Shown: piece after piece, positions 25,187 through 34,168 of the stretch | Layout of the letters: every line of letters begins with the position of its first letter | How positions within the stretch are numbered: the stretch's first letter is position 1 | Origin: Priestia koreensis | GTDB lineage: Bacteria > Bacillota > Bacilli > Bacillales > Bacillaceae_H | Assembly: GCF_001274935.1 (NCBI RefSeq) | Contig: NZ_LILC01000013.1 | Location: 62,001-126,000 of the forward strand | Direction of reading: 5' to 3' | DNA: 64,000 nt | The notes under the pieces: model-generated | Databases searched by the model: none | Told to the model about the DNA's origin: nothing | What the model saw: the letters and a program-made list of their open reading frames with translations, nothing else | Position numbers and translations under genes: made by a program

Positions 25187-26776
25187 TCACTCACCTTTCC
25201 CTGTCTTTTCGTCATTTACGTTTTTAAAATGATGAATGGTTACGTTTTTAAACGTTGCTGCACCACCGTCTGAAAACAAGGTAATGTTTTGATCGTTTAG
25301 AGGTGGAAATACTTCCTGTGAATGAACGATCTTACCGTCATCGACAAACACTTCGACGCTCGTTTTATCGACAAAGATGTTGAGATGAACGTCTTTTTTA
25401 TCTTTTGGGAACGGAGCCTGACTTTCTACATACTTTTTCGCATCATCAGGCTGGTCGGTTTGACCACGGTTCACGTAGGAATAGTTGCCTTCTTTTGAAA
25501 CGCCCACATCCAGATGACGTTTTTGATCATCTGATTCTCGTAGGCACAGTCCAACGTTTTTCGCTTCCTCAAATGAAATGTCCGCTTGGATTTGATAGGA
25601 GTCTCCTTTTACATCGAGCGTTTTGGAGCCGTCTACCTCTACATCTCCTATGTCGTTTTTCGATGACACAAAATCCTGCAGCTTTTCAATCGGACTCGAT
25701 GTGATCACGTATTGGTCATCCTGCTTTTTAAGACGAAGTTCCCGAACAATGGAATCAACGCCGTTAAAGCCTTCTTTTACGGTCGGCGTGTTATCTGGAT
25801 AGTCCCAATTATTCATCCACGCAAGGGCATAGCGTTTCTCAAGCTTATCGTCTTGTTCACCGTCATCAAATGTGACTCCGCCATACCAGTCAAGACCATG
25901 ATCAAGCCATTTCGGATCATCGTTATCAGGCGTAAATTCCTTCCCATCGAAATCTCCTGTCCAGTAAGCGTACGTATTTGGCTGACCGGATTCCTTTCCG
26001 TTCGCGCTCGCACCGAGTACCCATTTTTCCGTACCATCATCACCGCGCATGCGGAACAGATCCGGACATTCTGTAATCCCAATATCGTTCGTTTGGAATC
26101 CACCTGTATATGTCCAGTACTTTAAGTTGTCGGACTCATAAAAGCCAATTTTGGCTCCTTCTGACATGAGCATCACCCATTTATTATGCTGGTCGTCCCA
26201 GACAACCTTCGGATCACGGAAGTCCTCAACGCCTGGGTTCGGAAGCACGGGCTTCTCATAGGCTTTAAACGTTTTTCCGCGGTCTGTGCTGTACCATAAG
26301 TATTGCTCCTGCTTCCCGCTGTCTGCTGACGGTTGCGTAACAAGCGCAATAATGGTGCCTTTACCAAACCCAGCCGTATTTTCCTTATCCTCCACAACCG
26401 AACCTGACCAAATATCACCGTTATCATTCGTGAACTTCGGAATCGCCACGCCTTCATCTTTCCATGTGACTAAATCTTCAGATGTCGCGTGTCGCCATTC
26501 CGTTCCTCCACCCTTTTTCGAGTAGTCACCATTATATAAATAGTAATAATGATATTTACCGTCAAAATAAATCGGCTTTTGCGGATCATTCTTCCATTCT
26601 TTCGGCGTACTGAAATGATAGTTTGGTCGAAAGCTTGATGATATTTCCTCTTTAAACTGTTTCGGGTGATCTGCTGGTTTAGAGTGTGATTTTTCTCCCT
26701 TATTCGCAATGGAAATCGTTACAACAGCGATGATCGCGACGACAATAAGAAGCGTAATCAGCACTTTCTTCGTCAT
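25187..26776 (-). CDS. levB: levanase LevB, GH32 (endo-levanase), membrane-anchored
   Basis: 529 residues. N-terminal hydrophobic anchor or uncleaved signal (about 1-25), then a GH32 five-blade propeller with nucleophile Asp67 (NDPQK, counted from the GTG-start numbering), Asp191 (FRDPK) and acid/base Glu239 (TECPDLF), and a C-terminal beta-sandwich (DKTSVEVFVDDG). Very like B. subtilis LevB, which cuts levan into levanbiose and sits behind sacB as here. I use ATG 26776 behind AAGAGGTG; a GTG at 26785 adds three residues. A terminator separates it from sacB, so expression would depend on readthrough. Confidence 0.92.
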   Translation of the reverse strand: MTKKVLITLLIVVAIIAVVTISIANKGEKSHSKPADHPKQFKEEISSSFRPNYHFSTPKEWKNDPQKPIYFDGKYHYYYLYNGDYSKKGGGTEWRHATSEDLVTWKDEGVAIPKFTNDNGDIWSGSVVEDKENTAGFGKGTIIALVTQPSADSGKQEQYLWYSTDRGKTFKAYEKPVLPNPGVEDFRDPKVVWDDQHNKWVMLMSEGAKIGFYESDNLKYWTYTGGFQTNDIGITECPDLFRMRGDDGTEKWVLGASANGKESGQPNTYAYWTGDFDGKEFTPDNDDPKWLDHGLDWYGGVTFDDGEQDDKLEKRYALAWMNNWDYPDNTPTVKEGFNGVDSIVRELRLKKQDDQYVITSSPIEKLQDFVSSKNDIGDVEVDGSKTLDVKGDSYQIQADISFEEAKNVGLCLRESDDQKRHLDVGVSKEGNYSYVNRGQTDQPDDAKKYVESQAPFPKDKKDVHLNIFVDKTSVEVFVDDGKIVHSQEVFPPLNDQNITLFSDGGAATFKNVTIHHFKNVNDEKTGKGE

Positions 26777-26807
26777 TTTGTTCACCTCTTTCTAGCTCTA
26801 GATAAAA

Positions 26808-26837
26808 AGAAAATGGTGAACTTCTTCACCATTTTCT
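26808..26837 (-). terminator. terminator between sacB and levB
   Basis: Perfect 13-bp stem (26808-26820 with 26825-26837), 4-base loop and TTTTTAT on the minus strand. It lies directly after sacB and before the levB ribosome site, implying partial termination in a sacB-levB operon. Confidence 0.85.
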
Positions 26838-26850
26838 CTGTTTGAAACTC

Positions 26851-28332
26851 TTACTTATCTTCCGTTAACTGACCTTGTTCAAGAATGCTGTTTTTCACAA
26901 CAGACGTTTTGTCACCATCAAGTTTCACTAAGAAACTTGGTGCAAATGTTGATTTGTTGTCTTTAAAGAACCCACGGTTTGTCATGTAGCTTGTTACGAC
27001 TAAGTTGTCACTATTTGCTTGTGGAATCGCAAAGTGTGAATATGTGAACGTTTTGTCGTTTGGATCTAGGTTCATGTTTAATACAAGACCTGTTCCGTTT
27101 AACGGCTTATACTTACCAGTTAATGAATTTGATACATATCCAAGCATATATACGTCTTTTTCATCAACGCCGTCAATCGTCATTTTTGCTCCACGAGAAT
27201 CCGTGAATAAATACCATTTTCCGTCTTTTTTGAAGATGTTTGCACGTTCAATTTCATCTGTCACCGTATTTGACGTAATAAGCGGCTTCATGACTTTTTT
27301 CAGTGAGTAATCATCATTAAGCTCGATAATTCCTAGTGCACCGTTTGCTTTTTCCGCTTTTGCCTTGTTAGGACCTTCTAATAGGCTTTTCTTCTCTGAT
27401 TGGAAGAATGGATTGTTTCCACCGTAATATGCACGGTTGTACAGTGATTCTTCTCCTTGGTACCCGTCTTCTGTTCCAGTGTTGGCTTCAAATACAAGGT
27501 ATTTGTGGCCGTTATCTTCTACATAGTGTGGGTCACGCAGCGTGTGGTTATCACCAGAATCATACGCGCCTTGGTCAATATACTGCTGAACGTTTTGATA
27601 GATCTTCCCGTCACCGTCAAAGATGGATTTATGATCATCAACACCCGTAATTTTTAGCGTGCTGTTATCAGGCTGTGTAACGTTCACTTGTGCTGTTGTG
27701 AGCGTTTGTTTTCCGTAGTTTTTACCAGAATAGTCTGTGTAGAATAAACGTACTTTCCCGTCATTCGTTAATGTTGCCGAACCAGACCATTCTTGTGTTT
27801 GATCTTTTAAGAATGGGTCCTTCGGATTTGCGAATTTATCGCTATCTTTGAACACGCGGCCTGCGTTTTTCCAATTATCGATGTTGTTGTCGCCTTTTTT
27901 CTTATAGAACATATAAACAGACGTATCATCCGCATCTTTTGGATCTCCAGCTAGTGCGAATACAATTTCATATCCTTTGTATTCAGCCACTGTTCCGTCT
28001 GCATTTTGCAACGGCCAGCTGTCCCATACGTCTAAGTCAATTGTGTTTCCGTCTTTATCTTTTCCTTGTGCAGAAGCGATGTTTTTAATCTTTGACTCAT
28101 CAAACTGAGGCACCTTAAATTGATCGCTTTGCTGTTGCTGAGGAATTTTTTTCATATCATAACGCGTAATATGTGAAACGCCGTAGCTATCATTGTGATC
28201 TTTCGCATCATGCCCTGCTCCTGCAGCAGAAGCTTGAAGACCTCCACCTACTAATAATGCCGTTGTAAAGGTTACAGCCGTAGCTTTTCTTAGAACGTTC
28301 CATGGTGTTGCTTTCGTTGAGTTTGCTTTCAT
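26851..28332 (-). CDS. sacB: levansucrase SacB, GH68, secreted
   Basis: 493 residues with a signal peptide (about 1-37, ending ASA-A). Catalytic triad by alignment to Bacillus levansucrases: nucleophile Asp104 (VWDSWP), transition-state stabiliser Asp267 (RDPHYVE) and acid/base Glu362 (DEIER). The spacing between the three agrees with the B. megaterium enzyme as I remember it. It makes levan and free glucose from sucrose outside the cell. AAAGGAG precedes ATG 28332. I found no SacY-type RAT antiterminator hairpin in the leader; two palindromes at 28387-28422 are present instead. Confidence 0.95.
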   Translation of the reverse strand: MKANSTKATPWNVLRKATAVTFTTALLVGGGLQASAAGAGHDAKDHNDSYGVSHITRYDMKKIPQQQQSDQFKVPQFDESKIKNIASAQGKDKDGNTIDLDVWDSWPLQNADGTVAEYKGYEIVFALAGDPKDADDTSVYMFYKKKGDNNIDNWKNAGRVFKDSDKFANPKDPFLKDQTQEWSGSATLTNDGKVRLFYTDYSGKNYGKQTLTTAQVNVTQPDNSTLKITGVDDHKSIFDGDGKIYQNVQQYIDQGAYDSGDNHTLRDPHYVEDNGHKYLVFEANTGTEDGYQGEESLYNRAYYGGNNPFFQSEKKSLLEGPNKAKAEKANGALGIIELNDDYSLKKVMKPLITSNTVTDEIERANIFKKDGKWYLFTDSRGAKMTIDGVDEKDVYMLGYVSNSLTGKYKPLNGTGLVLNMNLDPNDKTFTYSHFAIPQANSDNLVVTSYMTNRGFFKDNKSTFAPSFLVKLDGDKTSVVKNSILEQGQLTEDK

Positions 28333-28386
28333 CTGATCTTGTTCTCCTTTTCAAACAATATAGTAAGTATGTGTAGAGAAAACCTT

Positions 28387-28422
28387 ACCGATCGGTCTTC
28401 ACGCTCTTTTTGGAACCGGTTC
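28387..28422. promoter_or_regulatory. paired 10-bp palindromes upstream of sacB
   Basis: ACCGATCGGT (28387-28396) and GAACCGGTTC (28413-28422) are both perfect palindromes with centres 26 bp apart, 55-90 bp upstream of the sacB start. Two dimer sites about two and a half turns apart suggest a repressor, for example of the LacI type, in place of SacY antitermination. Confidence 0.45.
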
Positions 28423-29097
28423 TATTTCGCCTCAAAAAAAGAGGATAAAAAGACGGAAACACAAATGGTACGTGTAGCATCCAAACGGCTTGTCCCGATA
28501 TTGTGACGGGGGTAATCCGCTTAACACACCATAACATTACTTGTTCGACACAAGAACGTCAATTCAATCAAATGAACTAGATCTGTTTGAAAAGTCCCCC
28601 AACAGTGTTCCTTTCCTGCGCTCAAAGTCCCCGATTTTCAAAAAAGTCATATAACGCTTTCATTTTAAAAACCGAAAACGGAAACAATCCTTGTTATGAA
28701 GGTGTTTTTTAAGGAATATGTACACCAAAAAAACGAGGATAAATTTTACACGCTTGTTACAGATGTAAAGCCAATATGTTAAAAACGGTGAATATCCTCC
28801 TATTTTTGTTTACGTGAAGAATGATTCTTTTTACTTAGTAAAAAGATGCTAGGTTGCATATATTCAAGCATCAATCATGCGTTGCGCATGGTATTAACCG
28901 AGTTATGAAGAGCAAAAAGACGACACTTCTAAACCCTTTCAAAAATAAAGTTTATCTAAATTTGTTTCCCTACCTTCATTACTTGTCCAAAAAGATAGAA
29001 CTTGCAAGTAAAAAGCGCTGTATGAGTCACCTACACGTGATTATTTCTCATTCTTTTTGGAGATTTTATAAGTAACAAATAACAGGAGGTTGTCCTT

Positions 29098-29127
29098 GCT
29101 TGAACAGCTTCTTCAAGCTGTTCAAGC
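29098..29127 (+). terminator. terminator of an unassigned plus-strand transcript
   Basis: Perfect 13-bp stem gcttgaacagctt/aagctgttcaagc, 4-base loop cttc, then attttctctt. No gene ends before it on the plus strand. AGGAGG at 29084-29089 with a TTG six bases later overlaps the stem and would start a short frame through it. Confidence 0.75.
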
Positions 29128-29487
29128 ATTTTCTCTTATACATACGAAACTCTTTCCTATGATAATTCGTCACATTTTTCTTCAAAATTGCACTGACGAT
29201 GACTTTTTCCTATGTTACAATCAACAAGCTCGCAATTATAAGTGTTCATTGTCCTAATAACTCCCTTTTTACTAGAAAATTTTTCTTCAAAAATGTATTT
29301 TTTGTGAACATAAGCTTCAATGGGTGAGCAATGACGTTTAAAATTGTTATTATTTAGATAGGCAAATTAATTAGTGTTTCATGCCTTACGTAGTTTTAAG
29401 CAGGGAATGTGTTATTATCGGCCCATTTTCGGTATACTGATAGTAAGGTTTGATAATCTTGTAAGTAGAGAAAGGAATATCGTACTA

Positions 29488-30423
29488 ATGCAAAGTAATG
29501 CAAACATTTATACAAACGTAGAGGATTCGCCTACAGCGGAAAAAGAAAGCTGGCTCAGTATTCTTTCTCAAACCGTGAAGGTTGGAATCATTAAATCAAA
29601 TTTAATTCCAATGCTCGCAGGTCTCACACTGGCCTTATATACGTATCATTACAGCTTGCTCCCAAAACTTCCGAACATCATTCTAGCATTTATCGGTTCG
29701 GCACTCGTTATTGGTGCAGCATGTGCATACAACAATCTATATGACCGCGACATTGATGCCGTTATGGAACGTACGAAAAATCGCCCTACCGTAACAGGTT
29801 CGATTAAGCCAGCAACGGTTATGTGGCTGGCCATTATTATGACGATCGTTGGACTAGGAGCGCTTTATTTTGCATCTCCTCTGTCCTCATTAATGGGCTT
29901 TTTAGGAATGTTTTTCTATGTGGTCCCATACACAATGTGGACAAAGCGTCGCACGATCTACAACACAGAAGTCGGCAGTATCTCTGGAGCTATTCCAACA
30001 CTAATTGGTTGGACAGCTATTAAACCAGACCTTAGCCATCCGGCAATTTGGGGATTATTCTTCATTATGCTCATTTGGCAAATGCCTCACTTCTATGCTA
30101 TTGCACTACGTAAATATGATGAGTACAAAGCAGCAAACGTACCAATGCTACCAGTTGTTAAAGGCATGAAGCGAACATACCTGCAAACAAATATTTATCT
30201 TGTACTACTCATTGCATCAAGCTTCTTAATGGCTCCACTAAGCTGGGGATTAACAATTGTTGCCCTGATCTTAGGTGTTATTTGGTTGATACTAAGCTTA
30301 CGTATTTACAATAAAGCCGATACAAAAAAATGGGCAAAAACATTATTTATTTTCTCACTCATTCACATGACCGCGCTTTTCTCAACGGTTATTGTGTACT
30401 CATTGATCGGAATGTTTTTATAA
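29488..30423 (+). CDS. ctaB: protoheme IX farnesyltransferase (heme O synthase)
   Basis: 311 residues, UbiA-family prenyltransferase with about nine transmembrane helices. First Asp-rich motif NNLYDRDID with NRP after it, second conserved loop ALRKYDEYKAANVPMLPVVKG. Converts heme B to heme O for terminal oxidases. It stands alone, away from ctaA or ctaCDEF, and so may be the second copy that some bacilli carry (CtaO). ATG 29488 chosen because homologues start close to it; AAAGGA lies somewhat far upstream. Confidence 0.92.
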   Translation: MQSNANIYTNVEDSPTAEKESWLSILSQTVKVGIIKSNLIPMLAGLTLALYTYHYSLLPKLPNIILAFIGSALVIGAACAYNNLYDRDIDAVMERTKNRPTVTGSIKPATVMWLAIIMTIVGLGALYFASPLSSLMGFLGMFFYVVPYTMWTKRRTIYNTEVGSISGAIPTLIGWTAIKPDLSHPAIWGLFFIMLIWQMPHFYAIALRKYDEYKAANVPMLPVVKGMKRTYLQTNIYLVLLIASSFLMAPLSWGLTIVALILGVIWLILSLRIYNKADTKKWAKTLFIFSLIHMTALFSTVIVYSLIGMFL

Positions 30424-30436
30424 GATAAAAAAACCC

Positions 30437-30457
30437 CGCTTGGAGGCGATCCAAGCG
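30437..30457 (+). terminator. terminator of ctaB
   Basis: 8-bp stem cgcttgga/tccaagcg, 5-base loop, followed by seven T. Confidence 0.85.
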
Positions 30458-30582
30458 GTTTTTTTATGCCGTGTCCCCTGAGTTAATAAATAGAGTGGAT
30501 CTCTAACCCTTATTAAGAACCTCATATTAGTTTGAAGCTCCATCGTTGAATTAAATATTCATAAATTTTTAAAAAGTACGAG

Positions 30583-31458
30583 TTAGTAATGATCCGTTAA
30601 AAACTCTACAATATCACCGTTAATTTTAATCAAATGTTCTTCAGATGGGAAATGTCCCATATCATAAGTCTTAAATGCGATTAAATTTGGAATGATTTCT
30701 CTAGCAACTTTATTTAATTTACTTTCAGGAAAAAAGATATCTTTTCTTCCTGCCATGATTAAAGTGGGTGAACTATAATGTGATAATTCTTCCTTCGTAG
30801 TCAATTTAGGCATTTCTTGTTCAAGTCGAACATATTGAAATACATCTCCAATAATTTTTTTATCCATTTTCCCCATACTATTATCTGACATCGTAGCCGT
30901 TATTTTATGAAGATATTTCGGTGATGAAGTAGCTTTAAATAAGACTAAGGGAAGTAAGATATCTTTTATCATTCTCATCTTAGATCCTAATCTTATTCCT
31001 GCTGGTGATACTAATACAGAACAGTCAATTTTGTCGGGCATAAATGTAGCTAATCTTAAAATAATACCTGCACCATAGGAAGGACCAACAAATGCACTAC
31101 TGTTTATATTAAAGTAATCCATTAGTTCCTTTATCCACTGCGCAAAACTATCGTCCTTCGCCGACATTCTATTTTCATCACTGTATCCTGGGTGACCAAT
31201 TGTATCTGGTGCATAAACTCTATATTGATCTACAAGTGGCAAAAACCAAGACAGCGTCATTGGATTTATACAATTACCACCCTGAAAGATAAAAATGGGT
31301 TTTCCTTCTGGTGGTCCTGCTACAAGAATATGTGTTTTACCATAGCTTGTATCAACATAGATTTGCTCGATATCAAAATCAAACGACTTGAGATAATTAT
31401 CGTAATGGTGCGTAATAAGTCTTTTCCCTTCACTTTTATAAATGGTTTCTTTCCCCAC
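30583..31458 (-). CDS. alpha/beta-hydrolase
   Basis: 291 residues. Nucleophile elbow GPSYGAG, acid in AGRKDIFFP, catalytic His in MGHFPSEEH. FQGGNCINP would form the oxyanion region. Substrate unknown. Codon use is clearly more AT-rich than most neighbours (many ATA, AAT, TTA), a hint of separate origin. Ends without a clear terminator. Confidence 0.75.
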   Translation of the reverse strand: MGKETIYKSEGKRLITHHYDNYLKSFDFDIEQIYVDTSYGKTHILVAGPPEGKPIFIFQGGNCINPMTLSWFLPLVDQYRVYAPDTIGHPGYSDENRMSAKDDSFAQWIKELMDYFNINSSAFVGPSYGAGIILRLATFMPDKIDCSVLVSPAGIRLGSKMRMIKDILLPLVLFKATSSPKYLHKITATMSDNSMGKMDKKIIGDVFQYVRLEQEMPKLTTKEELSHYSSPTLIMAGRKDIFFPESKLNKVAREIIPNLIAFKTYDMGHFPSEEHLIKINGDIVEFLTDHY

Positions 31459-31689
31459 AAAACATCCCTCCCCTATGCTGATAGAAATTAAGATTTACAA
31501 GTCGGTTATGCCTAACTTTTGAACTCTTCTTCAATATGAGTTGTAGCAACACGCTTTCGTTCTTTTTGTTAGATCACAGAACAACCGTTCATTTTCATTC
31601 AACTACCATCCGAATTGTTGATCACAGATTTTTACAAAAGGAATCCAAAAAAAGATATCGAATGTATTAGTAAAAGGAGCGTGACCTAC

Positions 31690-32169
31690 GTGAAAGATCT
31701 ATTGTCAGATCAGCTTTTAGCAAACGCGAACGATCGGAGTTGGTATGAGCCCTTTTCTGTGGTCGTTGCACAGCTTTCAGAAGAACAAGCTCACTGGAAA
31801 CCAACTCATGAAGTAAACAGCATTGCCGAAATTGTGCAGCATTTGCTGTATTGGAATAAGACATGGCAAATGAGATACATAGCGAACGATATTCATGCTG
31901 TGCCGTCTATTGGAGACAACAACAAAAGCTTTGAGCTAGGAGATGCCCTGCCCTTTAAGGAAATGAAGGCTACCTTGCTTTCTACTCTTCTAAATTGGCA
32001 AGAACTTTTGACAGAGTCGCAGCTTCAAGATAGCGTTCAAGGGTTTTCAGAGGATGTCCACTGGTGGCAGATAATAGGAAATGTAACGACACACAACGCT
32101 TATCACGTTGGACAGATTATCGTGTTAAGAAAACTTCAAGGGTCTTGGCATTCTCATCACGTATGGTAG
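31690..32169 (+). CDS. DinB-family (YfiT-like) protein
   Basis: 159 residues, four-helix bundle with metal-ligand pattern EIVQHLLYW and HNAYHVGQI. DinB folds include thiol transferases and metal-dependent hydrolases; function here unknown. I use GTG 31690, ten bases after AAGGAG; longer in-frame starts lack sites. Confidence 0.75.
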   Translation: MKDLLSDQLLANANDRSWYEPFSVVVAQLSEEQAHWKPTHEVNSIAEIVQHLLYWNKTWQMRYIANDIHAVPSIGDNNKSFELGDALPFKEMKATLLSTLLNWQELLTESQLQDSVQGFSEDVHWWQIIGNVTTHNAYHVGQIIVLRKLQGSWHSHHVW

Positions 32170-32274
32170 CTAGTACGATTTAATAAACAAACATCCAGTT
32201 AGTTTTTGGTCAAAAATAGGGCAGCGTTCAATTTAGACGTTCCCCCTATTTTCTATTCGTCCCCTTGCAGCTGC

Positions 32275-32646
32275 TTACCAGTGTGCCTGAAGCTTATTAC
32301 CATTTGGATCATAAAAGTGAAAAAAGGCATGGCCATTGTCTTCTTTTATCCTCTCAGCCTTGACTTCATTGTTAAGTAAGTGTTGATGAAATTTTGATAA
32401 TTCCGGAATAGCAAAGCCAATGCTGAATTCTGGTTGATGATTGATTGTAAAATGGGAAAATGTTTCATCTTCGGTCGGAACTAAGATCAGTAGAAAGGGA
32501 CCTTCATTTACTTTTAAAATGGCCATTTCCTCTGTATGATTTACTAACTGAAGCCCCAATACATCTGTATACCATCGTGCAGACCGCTCTAAATCTTTTA
32601 CAGGAATTCGAATATAATGTACGTGCTCAATAAATGATTTACTCAT
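32275..32646 (-). CDS. VOC family protein
   Basis: 123 residues: EHVHYIRIPVKDLERSARWYTDVLGLQ opening, IGFAIPE centre and HFYDPNGNKLQAHW end. Glyoxalase fold; substrate unknown. ATG 32646 has AAAGGAG upstream; the longer frame to 32763 is not supported. Confidence 0.78.
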   Translation of the reverse strand: MSKSFIEHVHYIRIPVKDLERSARWYTDVLGLQLVNHTEEMAILKVNEGPFLLILVPTEDETFSHFTINHQPEFSIGFAIPELSKFHQHLLNNEVKAERIKEDNGHAFFHFYDPNGNKLQAHW

Positions 32647-32870
32647 CGCCTTCTCTCCTTTTAATTCGTCCTCTATGTAGAATAGTTCTTTTAAATTCAT
32701 ACTTTTCCTTCTCACTATTGAATGAACCCGCCTATCGTTGGAACGATCAATTTTATTTGTCATAATGGGTGTTAGCTGAGAAAGAACACTGTCTCAAGCC
32801 ATTTTTATGATTTTTAACAGTGCTATATATTTAAAAAGGATCGCAGCGTAATAGCAAGCATAGCCATTTA

Positions 32871-32899
32871 GGGAAACGCCTGTATCAAAGGCGTTTCCC
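32871..32899. terminator. stem-loop, probable terminator
   Basis: Perfect 11-bp stem gggaaacgcct/aggcgtttccc with a 7-base loop, just after the GNAT gene ending at 32916 (minus). The T-tract is on the plus side (ttttc), so direction is unclear. Confidence 0.6.
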
Positions 32900-32915
32900 T
32901 TTTCATGCATTTTCT

Positions 32916-33518
32916 TTACTGTGAGCTGTCTTGACCACTCGTTAATCGCGCCTCTAACTTTTCCTTTACGCCTTCCCAGTCACGATCAATAATGCTAAAA
33001 AATACAGAGTCACGATACGTACCATCTTTACGAATCATATGATTGCGTAAGACGCCTTCTTTAATCCCGCCAATTTTCTCAATCGCTTTTTGTGACCGAA
33101 TGTTTTGGTTATCTGTTTTAAACTGTACTCGGATGAGGCCCAGCGTCTCAAAACAGTAGCGTAAGAGAAGGTATTTACATTCGGTATTAAAATCTGTTCC
33201 CCATACAGATGGGTTGTACCATGTCCAGCCGATTTCTAGACTTTTAGTCGCCTCAGAAAGTGCTAAAAACCTCGTTGAGCCAACTACTTTATTCGTGTCA
33301 CGGTCCAAAATAACAAAAGGCATTTCCTCACGATTTGCTTTCTTCAAAAGCGCCTCCTCAACCAATGTCGCCATTTCCTCTACCGTATGTATGTCTTTTG
33401 ATAAATGACTCCACACCTGTGGATCGTTACCTGCCTCATACAATCCTTGTATATGTTCACGCTCCATCGGAATAATCCGAGCTCGTTTTCCTACCAGTTC
33501 AGTAAACATTTCTTTCAC
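32916..33518 (-). CDS. GNAT acetyltransferase, RimJ/RimL type
   Basis: 200 residues. ELVGKRARIIPMEREH opening, EIGWTWYNPSVWGTDFNTECKYLLLRYCFE and NQNIRSQKAIEKIGGIKEGVLRNH are typical of the RimL-like ribosomal-protein/antibiotic acetyltransferases. Divergent from another GNAT gene whose promoter carries a LexA-like site 83 bp away. Confidence 0.82.
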   Translation of the reverse strand: MKEMFTELVGKRARIIPMEREHIQGLYEAGNDPQVWSHLSKDIHTVEEMATLVEEALLKKANREEMPFVILDRDTNKVVGSTRFLALSEATKSLEIGWTWYNPSVWGTDFNTECKYLLLRYCFETLGLIRVQFKTDNQNIRSQKAIEKIGGIKEGVLRNHMIRKDGTYRDSVFFSIIDRDWEGVKEKLEARLTSGQDSSQ

Positions 33519-33589
33519 TCCTTTTTCATAAACAATCTTTGTAATGAAATTTTACATTTTTTTCAATATGGAGACAATCTCTATTTTTA

Positions 33590-33618
33590 TTGAAAAAAGA
33601 GAACAATTGTTCTATAAT
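33590..33618 (+). promoter_or_regulatory. sigma-A promoter with GAAC-N4-GTTC palindrome in the spacer
   Basis: TTGAAA (33590-33595), exactly 17 bases, TATAAT (33613-33618). The last 12 spacer bases (33601-33612) are gaacaattgttc, a perfect palindrome matching the GAAC-N4-GTTC core of the Bacillus LexA (DinR) SOS box. A bound repressor would block the promoter. Confidence 0.7.
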
Positions 33619-33652
33619 AGGGAGTAAGAAAAAAATTCCAGGGGATGGTCAA

Positions 33653-34132
33653 ATGTATTTAGCAAAATATGATGTAAAACTCGAACCATTTATTGATACG
33701 TACACGTTATCCGAACAACAGCTTCAGTTCACCGGAACGCCGAGAGATGCCATTCAGTTGTCTGCTACAGATCGTGATCGACACTCTATTTTAGCAATTG
33801 AAGACAACCGGCTTGTCACCTTTTTTGTCCTTCACGAACAAGACGGTCCAAAACCTTATTCACAAAATCCTCATGCGCTACTAGTACGCGCTTTTTCAAC
33901 AGACTATCACCACCAAGGAAAGGGATTTGCCAAGCAAAGCCTGATCTTGCTTCCTTCCTTTGTTCGAGAGCACTTTCCTCATATAAATGAAATTGTACTA
34001 GCCGTTAATGTTCGAAACACGGCTGCTCAGCATCTCTACAAATCATGTTGTTTTCTTGACGAAGGGGTTCGCACGATGGGGAAAAAGGGAGAGCTTGTTG
34101 TGATGAGCTATTACCTAGAGGTACTGGTGTAA
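33653..34132 (+). CDS. GNAT N-acetyltransferase
   Basis: 159 residues with acetyl-CoA loop HHQGKGFAKQ and tail NTAAQHLYKSCCFLDEG. ATG 33653 follows AGGGGATGG; the frame could open at 33590 but that lies in the promoter. Predicted to be controlled through the LexA-like site in its promoter. Substrate unknown. Confidence 0.75.
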   Translation: MYLAKYDVKLEPFIDTYTLSEQQLQFTGTPRDAIQLSATDRDRHSILAIEDNRLVTFFVLHEQDGPKPYSQNPHALLVRAFSTDYHHQGKGFAKQSLILLPSFVREHFPHINEIVLAVNVRNTAAQHLYKSCCFLDEGVRTMGKKGELVVMSYYLEVLV

Positions 34133-34168
34133 GAGAGTAATAGATTAAAAATGAAGGAGGATTTTTCT

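Larger units (their letters stand above)
28333..29487. other. long intergenic region between sacB and ctaB
   Basis: About 1.15 kb without a convincing gene. It holds the sacB leader palindromes (28387-28422), a weak cre-like sequence on the minus strand (tgaaagcgttatat, 28662-28649, 12 of 14 positions), a 9-bp inverted repeat ctttttact/agtaaaaag (28827-28845), a plus-strand terminator (29098-29127) with no assigned gene before it, and the ctaB promoter region with TGTTATTAT near 29409. The 73-codon frame at 28854-29075 has only a TTG start and no ribosome site. Confidence 0.6.

Noticed and set aside
25813..26709. Several 79-96-codon frames inside levB
   Set aside because: Shadows of the GH32 gene, Arg-rich and without family features.
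28854..29075. 73-codon plus-strand frame in the sacB-ctaB gap
   Set aside because: TTG start only, no ribosome site, no family likeness; kept as intergenic though a transcript is possible.
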